From Planctomycetes bacterium RBG_13_46_10 (lineage in GTDB: Bacteria > Planctomycetota > Phycisphaerae > Sedimentisphaerales > Anaerobacaceae), in NCBI GenBank assembly GCA_001824645.1, contig MHYD01000061.1:1-17237 (forward strand): a DNA stretch of 17,237 nt, in the 5' to 3' direction. A program made the translations under genes and the position numbers. The notes under the pieces were generated by a model. The model was not told where the DNA came from, did no database searches, and was given only the letters and a program-made list of their open reading frames with translations. Numbering within the stretch: the stretch's first letter is position 1; every line of letters begins with the position of its first letter. Positions 6,358-12,954 of the stretch are shown here, in pieces.

Positions 6358-7608
6358 TTGCTGAAACCATCGACACCAGAAGGCCGTGAAGGACACGCAC
6401 CGTGGTCTACCCTCGTCTTCGTCCTCCTTGCCGGCCTCGCGGGGACCTTGAACTATTACAAGGTTCCGCCTATCATGCCCCTCCTCATCAGCGCCTTCCA
6501 GGTGAGCCGCAGCACGGCAGGCTTGCTCATGTCCGTCTTTGCCGTGGCAGGCATCGCCCTCGCCATCCCTGCTGGTCTGATCCTCGACAAACTCCGCGGC
6601 AGGACGACGGGGACCATCGCCGTCTGCTTTATCGCCCTTGGCTCCGGGATAGGGGCGCTCAGCACGCATATCGGGCTGATGCTGGTGAGCCGCCTCGTGG
6701 AGGGTATTGGCCTGACCCTCATGGCAATCGTTGCCCCCATGATGATCGCCTACCGGTTTGACCTCCAAAACCGCTCCGTAGCCCTCGGCATACTGAATGT
6801 CTGGTTTCCTCTCGCTTCCACCATCGCCTTGATCAGTGTGCCTTTTTTGGCGACGCGGTGGGGGTGGCAGTCGGTGTGGTGGTGCGGCACCCTCTATGCC
6901 GTGATTGCCGGCCTCCTGTACTTTCTTTTTATAAAGCCCTTTCAGCGAGACCAAGGGGGAACAATGGCTGTTGAAAAACGGGAAGACGCAGACGCTCGGA
7001 GCGCCTTCTTGAACCTGGATGCCTGGCTCATGGGCCTTGTGTTCTGCTGTTTCAGCGTTCAGTACGCGGCATTCCTCACCTGGACGCCGACGTTTCTCCA
7101 TACTGTACGAGGCACCTCGTTGGCCTACTCGTCCGTGGTCATGTGCTTCGTCCCGCTCCTCGGCCTTATCTCCTCGCCTCTTGCCGGCTGGATGATCGGC
7201 AGGATTCTCCACCGCCGGCTCATGTGCGCTATCGCCATAGCGCTTTTCTCCGCCCTCCTGCCGTGGGCATCCGTGCTTGACGTGCCGCACCTCATACCGC
7301 TGATGGCGGCAATCGGATTCGTCGGCAGCGCTATCCCTGGGGTCATCATGTCTCTCGTAGCCGATCTCGCGCTTCAAGGTAAGGTTACCAGCGTGCCGCA
7401 GGCAGTCGTCTTTATCGGCCAAAGCACGGGCATACTCATCGGGCCAACGCTCTTCGGCGGCATCGTCGACCTCATGGGTGGATGGTCAATCGCCTATTGG
7501 CTCCTGCTTCCGGTAGGCCTCGTGGGGGTCGGTGCCGCCTTGCTGCTGCGCCAGCGTCTGATTGCGCGGATACAGGCGGGCATCATACCCCCCGGCTCCC
7601 GTTACTGA
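6358..7608 (+). CDS. Major facilitator superfamily (MFS) transporter
   Basis: This is a 416-residue protein with about 12 hydrophobic segments. The MFS signature between helices 2 and 3 is GLILDKLRGR at residues 73-82 (G-x-x-x-D-x-x-x-G-R), and helix 4 has SRLVEGIGLT (111-120), the usual conserved Arg with G-x-G. A hydrophilic central loop lies around residues 195-220. The general look is near the CynX/NimT type of anion/H+ symporters, but the substrate cannot be set from the sequence. The start is TTG at 6358, because a TAA immediately precedes it in frame and the next Met (residue 40) would remove helix 1; GGTGATGAG upstream can serve as ribosome site. No operon partners are evident. Confidence 0.88.
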   Translation: MLKPSTPEGREGHAPWSTLVFVLLAGLAGTLNYYKVPPIMPLLISAFQVSRSTAGLLMSVFAVAGIALAIPAGLILDKLRGRTTGTIAVCFIALGSGIGALSTHIGLMLVSRLVEGIGLTLMAIVAPMMIAYRFDLQNRSVALGILNVWFPLASTIALISVPFLATRWGWQSVWWCGTLYAVIAGLLYFLFIKPFQRDQGGTMAVEKREDADARSAFLNLDAWLMGLVFCCFSVQYAAFLTWTPTFLHTVRGTSLAYSSVVMCFVPLLGLISSPLAGWMIGRILHRRLMCAIAIALFSALLPWASVLDVPHLIPLMAAIGFVGSAIPGVIMSLVADLALQGKVTSVPQAVVFIGQSTGILIGPTLFGGIVDLMGGWSIAYWLLLPVGLVGVGAALLLRQRLIARIQAGIIPPGSRY

Positions 7609-7628
7609 CCAGCTTGCCTAAAGAGGGA

Positions 7629-7656
7629 TTGACGCAATTTCACATGGTGGTAGAAT
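7629..7656 (+). promoter_or_regulatory. Sigma70-type promoter of the 70-residue Cys protein
   Basis: TTGACG (7629-7634, 5 of 6) and TAGAAT (7651-7656, 5 of 6) are separated by 16 nt. The predicted start lies about 38 nt before the ATG at 7701 and just after the end of the MFS gene, so the small gene probably has its own transcript. Confidence 0.55.
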
Positions 7657-7700
7657 GCGGACGAGAGGTAATCCTCAAAATACAGAAGGGAGTAACTATT

Positions 7701-7913
7701 ATGCCAGAAGTGATGATTTGTCCGTTTTTAAGCATTCCTACACCCGGAGTGAAAGAGTTGATGGCTGAAAATTGCGCTAAAAATAAATGTGCCCTTTGGG
7801 TAGAGGCAGCAAGCCGTGACAAAACACAAGGGGGATGCTCATTCCGTGTTATAGCCACCATGCTCAGCGCTATTGATAATCGGTTGATTGTAGTGGCAGG
7901 GAAGATCAAATAA
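7701..7913 (+). CDS. Small 70-residue four-cysteine protein
   Basis: The gene starts MPEVMICPFLSIP at ATG 7701, preceded by GAAGGGAG as ribosome site; an upstream extension in the same frame overlaps the MFS gene and was rejected. Cysteines are at 7, 25, 30 and 46 (ICPF, NCAKNKCALW, GGCSF), spaced in a way that suggests a small zinc or iron-sulfur site. A helical C-terminus (residues 50-62) ends in VVAGKIK. It is probably cytoplasmic. I recall similar small CALW-containing proteins in anaerobes but cannot name the family. The gene is convergent with the protease/SEC-C operon and shares the intervening hairpin. Confidence 0.75.
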   Translation: MPEVMICPFLSIPTPGVKELMAENCAKNKCALWVEAASRDKTQGGCSFRVIATMLSAIDNRLIVVAGKIK

Positions 7914-7938
7914 TAAAAAAGGCCCCTTTGCTGGGGCC
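7914..7938 (-). terminator. Intrinsic terminator
   Basis: The stem GGCCCC (7921-7926) / GGGGCC (7933-7938) with a 6-nt loop is followed on the minus strand by TTTTTTATTA. It is therefore a canonical rho-independent terminator for the minus-strand operon ending at 7986. On the plus strand it is followed only by TGGTTTG, so termination of the 70-residue gene would be weaker. Confidence 0.85.
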
Positions 7939-7985
7939 TGGTTTGATCATCCATTATCATTCAGGGCATAATGTTTATGAATAAT

Positions 7986-8546
7986 CTATGCACCACAACA
8001 TTTTTTATACTTCTTACCACTCCCACAGGGGCAAGGATCATTTCGACCGACCTTCGGAGCGGGTGTTGCTGATATTGGTACGGATTGCTTTTTAATATCT
8101 TTAACATTAATAATTTTATCCATGGGCATTCTAAATGCGAAGTTAGTTTTCCCATTTATTTGAGTTATAGAAAGATCTCCCTTACTAATGATATCCATTC
8201 CTAACAATAAATCAGCTCCACAAATGTCGCCTTGAGATACCCTTAGCAATGGAACCCCAACACCATTGGGCAAACCGATATTTATAAGATAAGTATTGCT
8301 TTTGGCGGCACCACCTGCATGACGTACTTCGACCATGCCAATGGGTTTTAGTTTACACTCGTCAATTACTTTTTTGGTAATAACAGAATGGGTTGCACCG
8401 GTATCCCAAATAGCATTATATTGTTTAGGTGTTGGGTGTGGAGTGATTTGTGTGGGATCAAATCCTTTAAAAACATGTACTGGGGTTATTAAAACTCTAG
8501 CTATTCCATCATACTCTACTTTAAAAGACTTATACTGGGGGGGCAT
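7986..8546 (-). CDS. Retropepsin-like aspartic protease with C-terminal SEC-C motif
   Basis: The 186-residue protein has two recognisable parts. Residues about 8-138 look like a clan AA aspartic protease half: the active-site motif WDTGATHS (D48-T-G), a central HAGGAAKSNTYLINIGLPNG stretch, and a second hydrophobic motif ADLLLGMDIIS (111-121), the equivalent of the I/L-L-G-x-D element. Residues 166-186 are a SEC-C zinc motif, GRNDPCPCGSGKKYKKCC, with C172, C174, C183 and C184, as at the SecA C-terminus. Such an enzyme should act as a homodimer in the cytoplasm; no signal peptide is present. ATG 8546 follows AAGGG and lies 7 nt after the stop of the upstream gene, so the pair is an operon. Base composition is AT-rich relative to the flanks. 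Confidence 0.88.
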   Translation of the reverse strand: MPPQYKSFKVEYDGIARVLITPVHVFKGFDPTQITPHPTPKQYNAIWDTGATHSVITKKVIDECKLKPIGMVEVRHAGGAAKSNTYLINIGLPNGVGVPLLRVSQGDICGADLLLGMDIISKGDLSITQINGKTNFAFRMPMDKIINVKDIKKQSVPISATPAPKVGRNDPCPCGSGKKYKKCCGA

Positions 8547-8553
8547 CTACCCT

Positions 8554-8799
8554 TTAACGAAAGGCTACCCTTGAGTGATAAGTTTGGGTATAGCTATCAC
8601 TTCCAGGCTCACATTTTTGAACTAGAAAAGTACCCAATTCATGTTCCTTCGTCGTTTCTTGTATAGCCTCTAATTCTGTATTATATGCGCCAATTACTTT
8701 AAAATTTTTAATAACAATAAATTTCCCATTGTACTGCTTAACAAGGTCTTCTTGATTGTCCAGATAATACTGGAACTCTTTTTCAAGCCCTTTGGCCAT
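8554..8799 (-). CDS. Small DUF5678-like protein, partner of the retropepsin-like gene
   Basis: The 81-residue protein starts MAKGLEKEFQYYLDNQ. The start at 8799 is preferred over an in-frame ATG 90 nt upstream (8889) because a strong AAAAGGAGGGG site lies directly before it. The core reads VKQYNGKFIVIKNFKVIGAY followed by TELEAIQETTKE, a short beta-beta-alpha arrangement that resembles DUF5678 (GKyVal-x-dg-x-vv). A conserved-looking tail FLVQKCEPG and TQTYHSRVAFR follows. The role is unknown. Its 7-nt spacing to the protease gene suggests that the two products work together; it could be a substrate, inhibitor or adaptor, which is inference only. Confidence 0.75.
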   Translation of the reverse strand: MAKGLEKEFQYYLDNQEDLVKQYNGKFIVIKNFKVIGAYNTELEAIQETTKEHELGTFLVQKCEPGSDSYTQTYHSRVAFR

Positions 8800-8879
8800 G
8801 GCCCCTCCTTTTGATCTCAACATGACCAAGCATCTTTTGATGTATTCTTTTGCCCATATTGGTAAAGGATTCTTTATAA

Positions 8880-8908
8880 ATTTAAGCATTGTTTTTAGCT
8901 CCTGTCAA
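8880..8908 (-). promoter_or_regulatory. Candidate promoter of the DUF5678-protease operon
   Basis: A perfect TTGACA on the minus strand (8908-8903) is followed after 17 nt by TTAAAT (8885-8880, 4 of 6); an 18-nt spacing gives TAAATT. It would produce a leader of about 75 nt before the strong ribosome site at 8799. Confidence 0.42.
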
Positions 8909-9263
8909 CCCTTGTTTGATCAAGAAAAGACTTGGGGTCAGCCGTGGACCGGGGTCGGACCAAGCTAACTGCTTGAGATTATGAAGTTATGTTTAAGAAT
9001 TCCCCTCTTTTTTGGGCTTAAAAGCATATTTTTGCCATGGAAATGAACCTTCTAAGAAACAGTCTGGCACTGAGTTAGAAGCGAATTTTGCAGCACACAA
9101 AGCTCGTGATCAGGTCAAGCCTCTGATTTGAGCATTTTTTCATAATCGAAAATCTTTTAAAAAACGGCATAGCAACTCTAAGGCGTGCCTCGGTGGAGAC
9201 GTGCGAGGATAAGGGCCAGGTCTTTAATTTTTGCATTTTCGAAATCTCTTTCGGGACCGTGTC
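8909..9263. other. Intergenic region with a possible transposon-end remnant
   Basis: No gene is supported here. Near 8928-8965 the sequence GACTTGGGGTCAG and the following GGGGTCGGACC resemble the GGGGTCAGACTTG seen at the left end of the RAYT element at 14058, so this may be a decayed element end. The rest is AT-rich and shows no hairpin or coding pattern I can defend. Confidence 0.3.
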
Positions 9264-9292
9264 TTGCCTCAGGCTGGAAAACTTGCTACTAT
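9264..9292 (+). promoter_or_regulatory. Candidate promoter of comM
   Basis: TTGCCT (9264-9269) and TACTAT (9287-9292) are separated by 17 nt and each matches the consensus at 4 of 6 positions. A 6-bp hairpin, CGCCTT/AAGGCG (9298-9315), would be at the very start of the transcript, before the AAGGGGGG ribosome site. Confidence 0.4.
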
Positions 9293-9331
9293 GAGATCGC
9301 CTTTTCTGGAAGGCGCAAGGGGGGATCATCC

Positions 9332-10861
9332 ATGTTGGCCAAGGTACTGAGCAGTGCCGTGCTGGGGATCGACGGTTACATCGTGGAGGTGGAGGTGGAC
9401 ATCGCCGGGGGGCTCCCCTCCTTCTCTACCGTGGGCCTCCCGGAGGGCGCGGTGAGGGAGAGCAAGGATCGGGTCAAGGCGGCCATCAAGAATTCCGGCT
9501 ATGAATTCCCCCCGCGCCGGATCACCGTCAACCTAGCCCCTGCCGATGTAAAAAAGGAAGGGTCGGCCTTCGACCTCCCCATCGCCCTGGGGATCCTGTC
9601 GGCCCAGGGGATCATCCCCCCCAATCCCCTGAAGCAATATCTCTTTTTAGGTGAGCTCTCCCTCGATGGGGGGGTAAAGCCCATCCGGGGTGGACTCCCC
9701 ATGGCCATAGCAGCCAAGGCAGCGGGCCTGCGGGGGATTGTCCTGCCCGGTGCCAATGCGCAGGAGGCGGCGGTGGTGGATGGCATTGAGGTCTTGCCTG
9801 TGCAGGGGCTCGGACAGGTGGTGGGCCTGTTACGGGGGGAGCAAGAGATAGCGCCGATCCAAGTCGATATGGAAAAGGTCTTTCAAGAGGGGGGGGAATA
9901 CCCCGAGGACTTCCGGGATGTAAAGGGACAAGAGCATGCCAAGAGGGCCTTGGAGATAGCCGCGGCTGGAGGACACAACCTCCTCATGATCGGCCCACCG
10001 GGGGCGGGGAAGACTATGTTGGCGCGCCGCCTCCCCACCATCCTCCCCCCCATGACCATCGAGGAGAGCCTGGAGACCACCAAGGTCCACAGCGTGGTGG
10101 GGCTCATCCCCCAGGACAGTGCCCTCACCGTCATCCGCCCTTTCCGCACGCCCCATCACACCATCTCCGATGCCGGGCTCATCGGCGGGGGGCAGATACC
10201 GCGTCCCGGAGAGGTAAGCCTCGCCCACAACGGGGTCCTCTTCCTCGATGAGCTGCCGGAGTTCAAGAAGAACGTCCTGGAGGTCCTGCGCCAGCCCCTG
10301 GAGGATGGGAGGGTCACCATCGCCCGGGCCATCACCTCCCTCACCTATCCCGCACGCATCATGCTGGTGGCGGCCATGAACCCCTGTCCGTGCGGCTTTT
10401 ACAGCGACCCCCAGCATGAGTGCACCTGCACCATCCCCCAGATCCAGCGGTATCGCTCCCGGGTCTCCGGTCCCCTGCTCGATCGGATCGACATCCACAT
10501 AGAGGTCCCGGCAGTGCGGTATCAAGACCTGACGCAGTGGCAGGAGGGGGAATCGTCCCTCCAGATCAGGGAGCGGGTTAAAAGGGCGCGGGTGATCCAA
10601 CATGAGCGGTTCCAGGGGAAGCGGGTCTTTTGCAACGCCCAGATGACCTCGCGATACCTGAAGCGACACTGTCAGATCGACGAGGAGGGAAATCGGCTCC
10701 TGGAGATGGCCATGACAAAATTCGGCCTGAGCGCCCGGGGCTACACGCGGATCTTGAAGGTGGCCCGCACCATCGCCGATTTGGAGGGCCAAGAGGCCAT
10801 CGTCCCCCACCACCTCTCCGAGGCCATCCAGTACCGGACCCTGGACAGGGGGGTCTTATAA
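9332..10861 (+). CDS. comM: YifB/ComM family Mg-chelatase-like AAA+ ATPase
   Basis: The 509-residue length matches ComM (about 505). The N-terminal Lon-protease-like domain (1-170) begins MLAKVLSSAVLGIDG. It is followed by the AAA+ module with Walker A GPPGAGKT (221-228), Walker B LFLDEL (303-308), PFRTPHHTIS, and a CxC pair NPCPCG (C352, C354) with a second CxC (C364, C366) that probably binds zinc. The C-terminal part contains SGPLLDRIDIHIEVP. ComM is a hexameric helicase that promotes branch migration during integration of transforming DNA in naturally competent bacteria; in others its role is less clear. The ATG at 9332 was chosen for its AAGGGGGG ribosome site and the family N-terminus; a longer reading frame upstream lacks family similarity. 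The gene is GC-rich, unlike its downstream neighbour. Confidence 0.96.
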   Translation: MLAKVLSSAVLGIDGYIVEVEVDIAGGLPSFSTVGLPEGAVRESKDRVKAAIKNSGYEFPPRRITVNLAPADVKKEGSAFDLPIALGILSAQGIIPPNPLKQYLFLGELSLDGGVKPIRGGLPMAIAAKAAGLRGIVLPGANAQEAAVVDGIEVLPVQGLGQVVGLLRGEQEIAPIQVDMEKVFQEGGEYPEDFRDVKGQEHAKRALEIAAAGGHNLLMIGPPGAGKTMLARRLPTILPPMTIEESLETTKVHSVVGLIPQDSALTVIRPFRTPHHTISDAGLIGGGQIPRPGEVSLAHNGVLFLDELPEFKKNVLEVLRQPLEDGRVTIARAITSLTYPARIMLVAAMNPCPCGFYSDPQHECTCTIPQIQRYRSRVSGPLLDRIDIHIEVPAVRYQDLTQWQEGESSLQIRERVKRARVIQHERFQGKRVFCNAQMTSRYLKRHCQIDEEGNRLLEMAMTKFGLSARGYTRILKVARTIADLEGQEAIVPHHLSEAIQYRTLDRGVL

Positions 10862-10963
10862 TATAATAAAAAGAACAGTTTTATTCGTAAAGCTCCAAAT
10901 CCAAAAGCGAAGCGCACCGGAATTGGCAAGTTGAACAATCTCGCGCAGCGGAGGGTATAATAC

Positions 10964-10983
10964 ACCGCAGCTTGCTTTGCGGT
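10964..10983. repeat. Palindromic (REP-like) hairpin between convergent genes
   Basis: ACCGCA (10964-10969) pairs with TGCGGT (10978-10983) around GCTTGCTT. The flanks (GAGGGTATAATAC before it and TTCCCGTG after it) give it the look of a dispersed palindromic unit of the CGCAGCTTGCTGCG type. It lies in the 146-nt gap between the ends of comM and the glycosyltransferase gene and may slow both transcripts. No T-run follows. Confidence 0.5.
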
Positions 10984-11007
10984 TCCCGTGATTTATAAAT
11001 TCGCATG

Positions 11008-12201
11008 CTAGCTGTTTTTCGGCAGCATATTATTGATAAGCTCCATGATTCTTTTATTCTGCTCTTGAGCATTCATATGCTTATAACGATTAGAAAATTC
11101 CTGAGCAGCTTTGGTATATGAATCAGATTCCATCAACATACCCAGCTTCTTAGCCATTTCATCCGGCTTCAATGTCGGTTCATTAATACCTGCTCCCATG
11201 TTTTCAACATTATGCCCGGTTAGCCATTGTTCTAAATAAAGCGGCAGATGCAAGGCAGGCTTGCCTGAAAGCAGTAGAATTATTGTTGTGTTGAGTGTTG
11301 CATTCAATATGGCGAAATCGCATTGCGCGGCTATTTTACTCATATCTTGCAGTTTATCGGCAAATCTGATTGTGGGTGAAGCAAATTGTTTTTTTAGTTT
11401 ATCGCCCAATTTATCAATATAAATAATAGAAGGTGACTTCAATTTAATCAGAGTAGTCAGTAGTGAGGGCAAAGTGGGAAATGGTTTGAGATAAGCAAAT
11501 ATCTTTTTTCCTTTTCCCTCAGGCCAAAGTGGTTTTTCTCCTACGGGGTCAATCCACGCTCCGTAATAATTTCCGTTTTTTCTTTCTTTATAAGGATCGA
11601 GTTCTTTCAATGTGTGTAAGACTTGCGGATCACCAGCAAAAAGATCGGTAATTTGATTCAATGGTGCTAGCCTTAATTTATGCAGCAACTTATTTATTGT
11701 GGCTAAGATGTCGTCTTCGTCATGCTGTAATATTTCAGTATCGGTCTTCAGCCAGAGCCTTAAATTAGGCAGGGGATAGACATGTGCAGGAATAGTGAAA
11801 CCACCTCCCATGTGTATTTTTTTAAAGGCATATCCGCGGGCTGCCAAAAGCGCTGTGGGGCTGTGATCGAAAATTACAAGATCGGGTTTTATTGTATTGA
11901 AAAGGGCACGCCATCCTTCCACCATGCCGTTGAGAACTCCAAGATCATTAAAACCATTATTATGTAAAACATGCACATAGGTTAAAGGTTCTTTAATAGG
12001 ATTGATGATGGGGGATATTTTAACTGGCGCTTGGAAGAAAGTAGCGCGATACATTTCTGATATTAATTTTGATTGGCCCAAGTCTCTTAAGATAAATATA
12101 ATTTCATGGCCTTTTGTATGCAGGGCTTTCACAATTGACAGATAAGGCATTACATGCCCCATGCCGCTGCCAAGCTCCCAGGTAAAAACAATTTTCGCCA
12201 T
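11008..12201 (-). CDS. UGT-like glycosyltransferase (GT-B fold, GT1-type)
   Basis: The 397-residue protein starts MAKIVFTWELGSGMGHVMPY; the N-terminal GxGHxxP followed by KALHTKGHEIIFI is the acceptor-domain signature of UDP-glycosyltransferases and related MGT/MurG-like GT-B enzymes. The C-terminal half has the donor-site region CDFAILNATLNTTIILLLSG, then KPALHLPLYLEQWLTGHNVE and MGAGI (about residues 290-345), a degenerate form of the HGGxNT...GxPxxxxPxxxDQ pattern: the usual His is Asn and the DQ is EQ. It is soluble and probably transfers a sugar onto a small molecule or lipid; substrates are unknown. ATG 12201 has only a GAAAGAG-type site. The gene is clearly more AT-rich than comM, which suggests acquisition by transfer. 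Confidence 0.85.
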   Translation of the reverse strand: MAKIVFTWELGSGMGHVMPYLSIVKALHTKGHEIIFILRDLGQSKLISEMYRATFFQAPVKISPIINPIKEPLTYVHVLHNNGFNDLGVLNGMVEGWRALFNTIKPDLVIFDHSPTALLAARGYAFKKIHMGGGFTIPAHVYPLPNLRLWLKTDTEILQHDEDDILATINKLLHKLRLAPLNQITDLFAGDPQVLHTLKELDPYKERKNGNYYGAWIDPVGEKPLWPEGKGKKIFAYLKPFPTLPSLLTTLIKLKSPSIIYIDKLGDKLKKQFASPTIRFADKLQDMSKIAAQCDFAILNATLNTTIILLLSGKPALHLPLYLEQWLTGHNVENMGAGINEPTLKPDEMAKKLGMLMESDSYTKAAQEFSNRYKHMNAQEQNKRIMELINNMLPKNS

Positions 12202-12272
12202 AAATAACTCTTTCGATTATTTGTCAGTTCTGAACGTGACGAAGATAGCTAAGGAACATAAAGTTATTCTTA

Positions 12273-12292
12273 GCCCTTCTCTCATGAAGGGC
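12273..12292 (-). promoter_or_regulatory. Hairpin in the leader of the glycosyltransferase gene
   Basis: GCCCTTC (12273-12279) and GAAGGGC (12286-12292) form a perfect 7-bp stem with a 6-nt loop, about 70 nt upstream of the ATG at 12201. A minus-strand TTGACA (12319-12314) lies just upstream, but no good -10 follows at the right distance, so the promoter position is uncertain. Confidence 0.35.
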
Positions 12293-12412
12293 ATAAAACA
12301 TGGATAGAAAACATGTCAAGATATTTGTTAGAGCATAACAAAGAGGAAAACAAATAGCAAATTGCTTATTGCGACACTTCTATTGACTCTTAAAATGTTA
12401 CTGTCTCAATAA

Positions 12413-12478
12413 AACACGATTTTTGTTTCATCTAAAATTCATCACTTTGCTCAAATGTAGGCTGTTGTAAATCGTGTT
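12413..12478. repeat. Spaced perfect 10-bp inverted repeat in AT-rich intergenic DNA
   Basis: AACACGATTT (12413-12422) and its exact reverse complement AAATCGTGTT (12469-12478) are separated by 46 nt without genes. This could be the ends of a very small element, an operator pair or a long-loop hairpin. The 12202-12614 gap otherwise holds only AT-rich sequence, a small AGCTTT/AAAGCT hairpin near 12573-12588, and no gene. Confidence 0.5.
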
Positions 12479-12642
12479 ATATTTTTATTACAAATACATA
12501 ATTTTTTTATTGACAATGCAGGCCGCTATACCCAGACTCATGGTTTTTGCGAACACGCCGGAGCAAAAAGGGAGCTTTTTACAAAGCTGAGAGAAATGAC
12601 CTATCACAACCAGCAGATTTTTTTCACAAGCTCATTTTTTCG

Positions 12643-12675
12643 TTGACAAGAGTTTTGATTCCTAATTAATATAAA
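12643..12675 (+). promoter_or_regulatory. Promoter of module 1
   Basis: A perfect TTGACA (12643-12648) preceded by a T-run is followed after 16 nt by ATTAAT (12665-12670); TATAAA also lies at 12670-12675 at a longer spacing. The block is conserved almost base for base upstream of module 2 (15540-15567), which supports function. It leaves a leader of about 275 nt before the secreted-protein gene. Confidence 0.55.
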
Positions 12676-12720
12676 GCCCACGAACCTGACAGGACTTTCT
12701 CTTTCCAAAGGGGGTTGTGG

Positions 12721-12906
12721 ATGGGGAAGCTCGGTTTCTGCTCGAAAGTATCCTCTTTAATTAATCCGTTTCACAGTCGAAAAAAGCGTTGCATTTGTCA
12801 TTATGACGTGTGCCCTTTAGCCGAGGAGTCCGCCGCAGGGGATAACGAGAAACCTTGCGGGCGCTACTATTCTCATTGCTTTGGCAAAAACTATTTATTA
12901 CGGTAA
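12721..12906 (+). CDS. Small Cys-rich leader ORF of module 1 (61 residues)
   Basis: The frame starts MGKLGFCSKV with AAAGGGGG as ribosome site 8-9 nt upstream, and contains KRCICHYDVCPLAEES and KPCGRYY, with Cys at 7, 24, 26, 31, 46 and 53. It lies wholly in the leader between promoter and secreted-protein gene. The copy at 15618 has exactly the same length although the two differ by an added codon and later by a 4-nt loss plus a 1-nt gain, which restore the same stop. That supports a real peptide, but most substitutions between copies are non-synonymous and the most constant part (52 identical nt in the middle, including the palindrome GTCATTATGAC) could equally be a regulatory or RNA element. 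I recognise no family. Confidence 0.45.
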   Translation: MGKLGFCSKVSSLINPFHSRKKRCICHYDVCPLAEESAAGDNEKPCGRYYSHCFGKNYLLR

Positions 12907-12954
12907 ACGACGAAACTTAACACCGGTGGATTTTGAAACCCTCAGGAGGGCAGC

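Noticed and set aside
6223..7422. 399-codon open frame on the minus strand opposite the MFS gene
   Set aside because: The translation is highly charged, His- and Gly-rich and without domain pattern; it is the antisense of a GC-rich, clearly membrane-protein-coding MFS gene.
7921..7938. Terminator mainly serving the plus-strand 70-residue gene
   Set aside because: The T-run lies only on the minus-strand side; the plus-strand side has TGGTTTG, so it mainly serves the protease operon.
8800..8889. Earlier in-frame ATG (8889) for the DUF5678-like gene
   Set aside because: The strong AAAAGGAGGGG site and the family-like start are at 8799; the extension covers the leader.
9185..9331. N-terminal extension of comM by 49 codons
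   Set aside because: It has no family similarity and overlaps the candidate promoter; the ATG at 9332 has a strong ribosome site.
9830..10813. 327-codon open frame opposite comM
   Set aside because: It is an antisense shadow of a gene with full AAA+ motifs; the translation has no recognisable fold and no ribosome site.
12510..12538. Additional promoter from TTGACA at 12510
   Set aside because: The -35 is perfect but the hexamer at the right spacing (CAGACT) is poor and no gene start follows before the better promoter at 12643.
12760..12954. Known riboswitch (cyclic-di-GMP, cobalamin, TPP) in the module leaders
   Set aside because: I looked for the conserved cores of these classes and found none; a CCGCAGGG/CCTTGCGG stem in copy 1 is disrupted in copy 2.
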